Below, one piece after another: positions 5,722 through 8,988 of a stretch of DNA of 8,988 bases (the first letter of the stretch is position 1; the number at the start of each line of letters is the position of its first letter). Under the pieces are notes generated by a model. The model did no database searches. It was not told where the DNA came from and saw only the letters and a list, made by a program, of their open reading frames with translations. This DNA comes from Sphingomonas sp. S-NIH.Pt15_0812 (GTDB lineage Bacteria > Pseudomonadota > Alphaproteobacteria > Sphingomonadales > Sphingomonadaceae): positions 1 through 8,988 of the forward strand of contig NZ_QLJH01000062.1 of the NCBI RefSeq assembly GCF_003951315.1. The letters are read 5' to 3'. Both the position numbers and the translations under genes were made by a program.

Positions 5722-6774
5722 TCATTTCCGGTTGCTGGATTTCCCGCGACGGAAGCGGCGAACTGCCACGACACCGCTGTTTTCCGCGTCTTCCCGGGCG
5801 AGCTTTCGCCACCGTTCGACACGAGCGGGATCAAGATCGCCTACCGCCATCGCGAGGTGGATAGCACATCCGGGCTCGTCGGCGTGTGTGCAGTTCGTGA
5901 ACCGGCAGTCGAGCGTCACGGCTGTGACGTCGTCGAAGACCTCGGTCACGCCGGAGGCCACTTCGGACATTTGGAGTTCGCGCATGCCGGGCGTGTCCAC
6001 TAGCCAGCCGCCACCATCAGCGGCAGGGCCGTTCGCACTACCGGTGAGGCGATGCATTTCGCGCACGGTCGTTGTGTGCCGGCCTTTGCCGTCGTCTTCT
6101 CGAACGGCTTGGGTTGCAATGCTCTCCGATCCCTTCAGCGTGTTGACGATGGTCGACTTGCCGACGCCGGACGATCCCACCAGCGCAACCGTCTCCCCGA
6201 GGCCGCAATAGCCGGCGAGGCGGACGGCGCTTGTCGGGTCGCGCCCGTCAACCAGTTCCACTCGCAACCCCGACTGGAGCGAGCGCGCGGCCTCGACCAA
6301 TCGCTTGGGCGCAGGCGATCGGTCGCCCTTTGTGAGGACCAAGACGGGACGGACGCCGACTTCGCCCGCGAGCACGAGATAGCGCTCGATGCGCGCAACG
6401 TTGAAGTCCTGATCACACGACGAGACAATGAACAGCGTGTCGACGTTCGCGGCGATGAGCTGAACGCGGCGGTCGTCACCTGGCGCGGGCCTCTTGAACA
6501 GGCTCGTCCGATTAAGGAGACGCACGAGGGTTCGGCTCTTCCGATTGATCAGCAGCCAGTCGCCAACGGTAGGTCGGTCCTCCGCTCCCCCCTGTACGGG
6601 CAAGCTGGACGAGATCGATTCCTCTATTCCCTCGCCCAAGACGGTCACCCTTCCGCGATGAACCGACATGACGCGGACAGGCTGACAGTTCTGGCTCTGC
6701 TCGACGGAGACCTGCTTGGCGAAGAAGGATCTCCAGCTAAGCTGCCCAAGAGTGAGGTCGGACGACATCATCAT
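5722..6774 (-). CDS. rsgA: Ribosome small-subunit-dependent GTPase RsgA
   Basis: A circularly permuted GTPase that acts late in 30S ribosomal subunit maturation. Numbered from ATG 6774 (350 residues): N-terminal OB-fold (about 30-90, ending near GDWLLINRKS); G4 TKGD at 148-151; G1/P-loop GSSGVGKST at 200-208; switch GKGRHTTT at 229-236; G3 DTPGMREL at 260-267; and the C-terminal zinc knuckle with C290, C295, H297 and C303 in the signature CRFTNCTHADEPGCAI. The order G4-G1-G3 and the zinc site are diagnostic. The ATG at 6774 is favoured because GAGGG lies 8 nt upstream. A GTG at 6787-6789, overlapping the upstream stop, would add five residues. The gene probably forms an operon with the small gene upstream. 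All key motifs are intact. Confidence 0.95.
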   Translation of the reverse strand: MMMSSDLTLGQLSWRSFFAKQVSVEQSQNCQPVRVMSVHRGRVTVLGEGIEESISSSLPVQGGAEDRPTVGDWLLINRKSRTLVRLLNRTSLFKRPAPGDDRRVQLIAANVDTLFIVSSCDQDFNVARIERYLVLAGEVGVRPVLVLTKGDRSPAPKRLVEAARSLQSGLRVELVDGRDPTSAVRLAGYCGLGETVALVGSSGVGKSTIVNTLKGSESIATQAVREDDGKGRHTTTVREMHRLTGSANGPAADGGGWLVDTPGMRELQMSEVASGVTEVFDDVTAVTLDCRFTNCTHADEPGCAIHLAMAVGDLDPARVERWRKLAREDAENSGVVAVRRFRRGKSSNRK

Positions 6775-6788
6775 TGCGTCAGCCCTCA

Positions 6789-6983
6789 CTACTCGCCTGA
6801 TTGATCTGCATCCGGCGTGACTTGCTCAGCCGCCCGCTTATCCGCCTTGGCTTGCGCCTTCTTTGCAGACTCGGCCGCCTTGGCCTTCTCGCGCTCGCGG
6901 CGCTCGAAGTCGTAATTTGGTTTGCGTGGTATGTTTGTCGCTCCGGCGGTCGGGGTTGCCGCTTGAGCGAACAACTCAGCCAA
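6789..6983 (-). CDS. Small basic Lys/Glu/Ala-rich hypothetical protein
   Basis: A 64-residue protein whose C-terminal two thirds, from RKPNYDFERREREKAKAAESA to the QSGE end, is a highly charged, probably helical Lys/Ala/Glu/Arg segment. The KPNYDFERRERE core resembles a widespread small uncharacterised family (KPNYxFEKRQRE) seen in Proteobacteria; no function is established that I know of. The frame has no internal Met, and the start appears to be TTG at 6981-6983 with AAGGA about 4 nt upstream. The stop TAG ends 14 nt before the rsgA ATG, on the same strand, so co-transcription with rsgA is likely. A role in ribosome assembly or RNA binding is only a guess from charge and position. Confidence 0.65.
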   Translation of the reverse strand: MAELFAQAATPTAGATNIPRKPNYDFERREREKAKAAESAKKAQAKADKRAAEQVTPDADQSGE

Positions 6984-7365
6984 AGGATCCTTAACCCGGC
7001 TACACTGATCCGCTGTTCGTTACCAAACTCGCAGCAAGGCGCCTGAGGGTGCGGGATCGAGTCAAGCTAGTCCCTCAAGCGTCACCAAGGATGACTCTCT
7101 TCGCCTATGAGATCCACAAGCGGTCACTCCAAACGTCGAACGGGCGTACCCATTTTACCATTCATAACACGATCGGCGATTTTGCACTCACATCCACGAC
7201 AGAGCTACGCACATGCGCTACGCTATCGCAAGGCGCTCACGCTTATTTGCGCAAACGGGGCCAATCCAACTCCGGTGGGCTTGTAGCAACCATCTGACGG
7301 TAGACGTCGGGAACAGCAAGCTGCATCTCTCTGCAGAAAGTCGCAACGAAAGAGGATGAGGCCGC
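6984..7365. other. Intergenic region between divergent rsgA pair and GH47 gene
   Basis: This 382-bp stretch must hold the promoters of the small gene/rsgA unit (leftward) and the GH47 gene (rightward). An open frame starting with GTG at 7049 (82 codons) was considered, but it has no ribosome site, no recognisable motif and composition unlike the neighbouring genes, so it is not called. I see no tRNA, clear -35/-10 pair or strong hairpin. A GAGG sequence lies 4 nt before the GH47 GTG start and a second one 10 nt before it. Confidence 0.5.
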
Positions 7366-8748
7366 GTGCAGATTACCAGGCGATCCGTCATCGGCGCTGC
7401 AACCGCACTGGCCGGCACAGCGATATCAGATCCAGCCTGCGCAAAGGACGATGCGCAATGGCATGCGCTAGCCCAGGATGTGAAAGCGCAGATGGCATGG
7501 TCCTGGGACTGTTACCGTGATCGTGCCTGGGGCAAGGATGAGATCAAGCCGGTAAGCGGGGCCTTCTCGAGCTTTCCGCTCCAGACGCATCATCTTGGGC
7601 TCAGCCTCATCGAGGCGCTTGATACGCTGTGGGTGATGGGTCTCGACTCCCGGTTTGGGGACGGCGTCGAGTGGGTCAAAACCCACTTCGACGCAGACGT
7701 CGATGGCGAGGTATCGGTGTTCGAGACGTCGATCCGTCTTGTCGGCGGGCTTCTGTCCGCCCACCTCGCGTGCGGTGACGCGGTATTGCTCGCCAAGGCG
7801 CGCGATCTTGCGGATCGGCTGCTGCCGGCCTTCGCAACGCCGACCGGCATGCCCTACCGCTTCATCAATCTCCGAACCGGCATGCCGCGCGAGGCGGTCA
7901 CCAGCCCTGCTGATATTGCCACTTACCTGCCCGAATGGGGCACACTCAGCCGCCTGACCGGCGATCCCCGCTACGCGGCCGCCGCACGCAAAGCGATGAC
8001 CGCGGTCTTCGAGCGGCGCTCGCCCCTCGATCTGGTGGCGACCAAGATCGACGTGCTGAGTGGCGCTTGGCGCTCCCGCACCGCGACAATCGGCTCCTAC
8101 TGCGACAGCTTCTTCGAGTATTTGTGGGATAGCTGGCAGCTGTTCGGCGATGCCGACTGCAAGCGCATGTATGATGTGTGCACTGCCGCCATCCTCAAGC
8201 ATCAGCAGGTCTGGAAGGACCATCAGCTGTGGTTCGCCGACGTCGACTTTGAGACCGGCGCCGTGATCTCGACCGAGCAGGACGAGCTCGCATCCTTCTA
8301 TGGTGGCCTACTTGGCCAGGGTGGCGCCCTCCGGCTGGGCGCCGCTTATACCGAAAGCTGGGCCAAGGTGCAGGCGCGCTATGGCATCCTGCCGGAAGGC
8401 TATGACTACGCGACATCGCAATCGACTCAAGTCACCAACGCACTGCGCCCCGAACTCGCTGACGCGGCCTTTACGCTTTGGCTGATCGATCGGCAGCCAC
8501 GCTGGCGCGAAATTGGTCGCCTCCACTTTGAGGCGATGAAGCGGTGGAACAAGGCTACCTATGGCTACACCGATCTTGTTGACGTGACAGCAATGCCTAA
8601 GCGTCAGGCCGATCATTGCCCAGGCTATTGGTGGTCCGAGCAGATGAAATATTACTACCTGCTGTTCGCTGATACGGCGCGATTTGATTATTCCAACAAT
8701 TACCTGACGACAGAGGGAAACATCCTCAAGGGCCTGCGTCGCAATTAA
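7366..8748 (+). CDS. Tat-exported GH47 alpha-mannosidase
   Basis: A 460-residue glycoside hydrolase of family 47 (class I alpha-1,2-mannosidases: inverting, calcium-dependent). It starts at GTG 7366 after GAGG, with a twin-arginine signal (TRRSVIGAATALAGTAIS) and a probable cleavage site near residue 26 (ACA-KDD), so it should act in the periplasm. Family landmarks: LIEALDTLWVMGLDSRF; ETSIRLVGGLLSAH with E120; EWGTLSRLTGDPRY; SYCDSFFEYLWDSW with D247; ALRPELADAAF with E363; YWWSEQMKYYYLLF; and the C-terminal YLTTEGNILKGLRR, where the second Thr (T449) fits the calcium-binding threonine. E120, D247 and E363 correspond in position to the three catalytic acids described for the Caulobacter enzyme CkGH47 (from memory). 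Length matches a single full catalytic domain. It stands alone: no transporter, TonB receptor or other glycosidase is seen nearby. Confidence 0.92.
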   Translation: MQITRRSVIGAATALAGTAISDPACAKDDAQWHALAQDVKAQMAWSWDCYRDRAWGKDEIKPVSGAFSSFPLQTHHLGLSLIEALDTLWVMGLDSRFGDGVEWVKTHFDADVDGEVSVFETSIRLVGGLLSAHLACGDAVLLAKARDLADRLLPAFATPTGMPYRFINLRTGMPREAVTSPADIATYLPEWGTLSRLTGDPRYAAAARKAMTAVFERRSPLDLVATKIDVLSGAWRSRTATIGSYCDSFFEYLWDSWQLFGDADCKRMYDVCTAAILKHQQVWKDHQLWFADVDFETGAVISTEQDELASFYGGLLGQGGALRLGAAYTESWAKVQARYGILPEGYDYATSQSTQVTNALRPELADAAFTLWLIDRQPRWREIGRLHFEAMKRWNKATYGYTDLVDVTAMPKRQADHCPGYWWSEQMKYYYLLFADTARFDYSNNYLTTEGNILKGLRRN

Positions 8749-8876
8749 TTGTAAGATGTAACCTACACCTGCCTATTTTTGACCTGGGTGCTAAGTCTAG
8801 CGAGCGGAGCGTGCGATCTGATCAAGGCTACAATGACCCGATTGCGGTCGTTCGTTGCCTTTAGACCATGATGACA

Positions 8877-8988
8877 TCAGGCTGACGCATATCCGGAGTT
8901 GCGCAGATAGTTGCGGCACTCGTCTGGTGAGAAGGCATTGAGGAGCGATCCGACACGGCGCCATGTTGCTTCATGGGATCGCTCTGCG
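8877..8988 (-). CDS. IS630-family transposase, C-terminal fragment
   Basis: The minus strand enters at the right window edge and encodes 36 residues, ERSHEATWRRVGSLLNAFSPDECRNYLRNSGYASA after the first Ala, then TGA at 8877-8879. The pattern of an E-W-x-x-(I/V)-G-x-L-L-x-x-F start followed by x-x-E-C-x-N-Y-(L/F)-x-N-(S/A)-G-Y and an immediate stop is the usual C-terminus of IS630-family transposases. The catalytic DDE region lies outside the window. The IS end should fall within 8749-8876, which separates it from the GH47 gene, but I could not place the terminal repeat or the TA target duplication. Confidence 0.82.
   Translation of the reverse strand, partial: AERSHEATWRRVGSLLNAFSPDECRNYLRNSGYASA

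Noticed and set aside
6052..6804. 250-codon plus-strand frame across rsgA
   Set aside because: Complete overlap with RsgA, which carries every diagnostic motif; no motif in the opposite frame.
7049..7297. Possible small gene of 82 codons in the rsgA-GH47 gap
   Set aside because: GTG start without ribosome site, no motif and atypical composition; likely chance.
7468..8223. 251-codon minus-strand frame inside the GH47 gene
   Set aside because: Antisense shadow of a well-supported enzyme; no recognisable domain.
8749..8876. IS630 terminal repeat and TA duplication
   Set aside because: Several TA dinucleotides are present but no end could be assigned without the other terminus.
1..8988. CRISPR array, tRNA, rRNA, riboswitch or phage defence genes
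   Set aside because: No spaced repeats, cloverleaf-like segments or relevant domains were found on reading both strands.

Overview
The window looks like accessory, insertion-sequence-scarred DNA from an alphaproteobacterium, most likely a sphingomonad (Sphingomonadales). This rests on the high-GC coding style, the HU protein, the GGDEF-EAL-PilZ architecture, the small Lys/Glu-rich KPNYDFE protein and a bacterial GH47 mannosidase related to the Caulobacter type. Taxonomy is inferred from recognised protein style only; no search was run. No tRNA, rRNA, CRISPR array or replication origin was seen.

Layout, left to right. (1) Positions 1-141 are the outer end of an IS3-family element reading leftwards out of the window. 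(2) Positions 238-2244 (+) encode a PAS-GGDEF-EAL-PilZ cyclic-di-GMP protein that starts only 96 bp inside the IS tip. (3) Positions 2391-2666 (-) encode a DNA-bending HU protein, convergent with the preceding gene, with a hairpin terminator between them. (4) Positions 2843-4333 (+) encode a GAF-PAS-GGDEF diguanylate cyclase, divergent from HU. (5) About 4353-5621 is a second, decayed IS3-family element. Its orfA is broken by a GC-rich REP-like palindrome and a second small indel, its orfB by a 1-nt loss, and a perfect 16-bp inverted repeat sits over the orfB stop. (6) Positions 5722-6774 (-) encode the ribosome-assembly GTPase RsgA, preceded on the same strand by a 64-codon basic hypothetical gene. 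(7) Positions 6984-7365 are intergenic with no recognisable gene. (8) Positions 7366-8748 (+) encode a Tat-exported GH47 alpha-mannosidase. (9) Positions 8877-8988 (-) are the C-terminus of an IS630-family transposase.

How the genes may work together: the two c-di-GMP enzymes around HU could form a local signalling module. Both lack the RxxD allosteric inhibition site, one has an intact EAL phosphodiesterase site plus a PilZ receptor domain, and the other has GAF and PAS sensor domains. The rsgA pair is housekeeping-like, and the GH47 gene stands alone with no visible sugar-utilisation partners. Three different IS remnants in 9 kb suggest repeated insertion and rearrangement. I found no convincing new multi-gene system. 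The most unusual items are the two palindromes embedded in the dead IS, the c-di-GMP/HU arrangement and the solitary exported GH47 enzyme.
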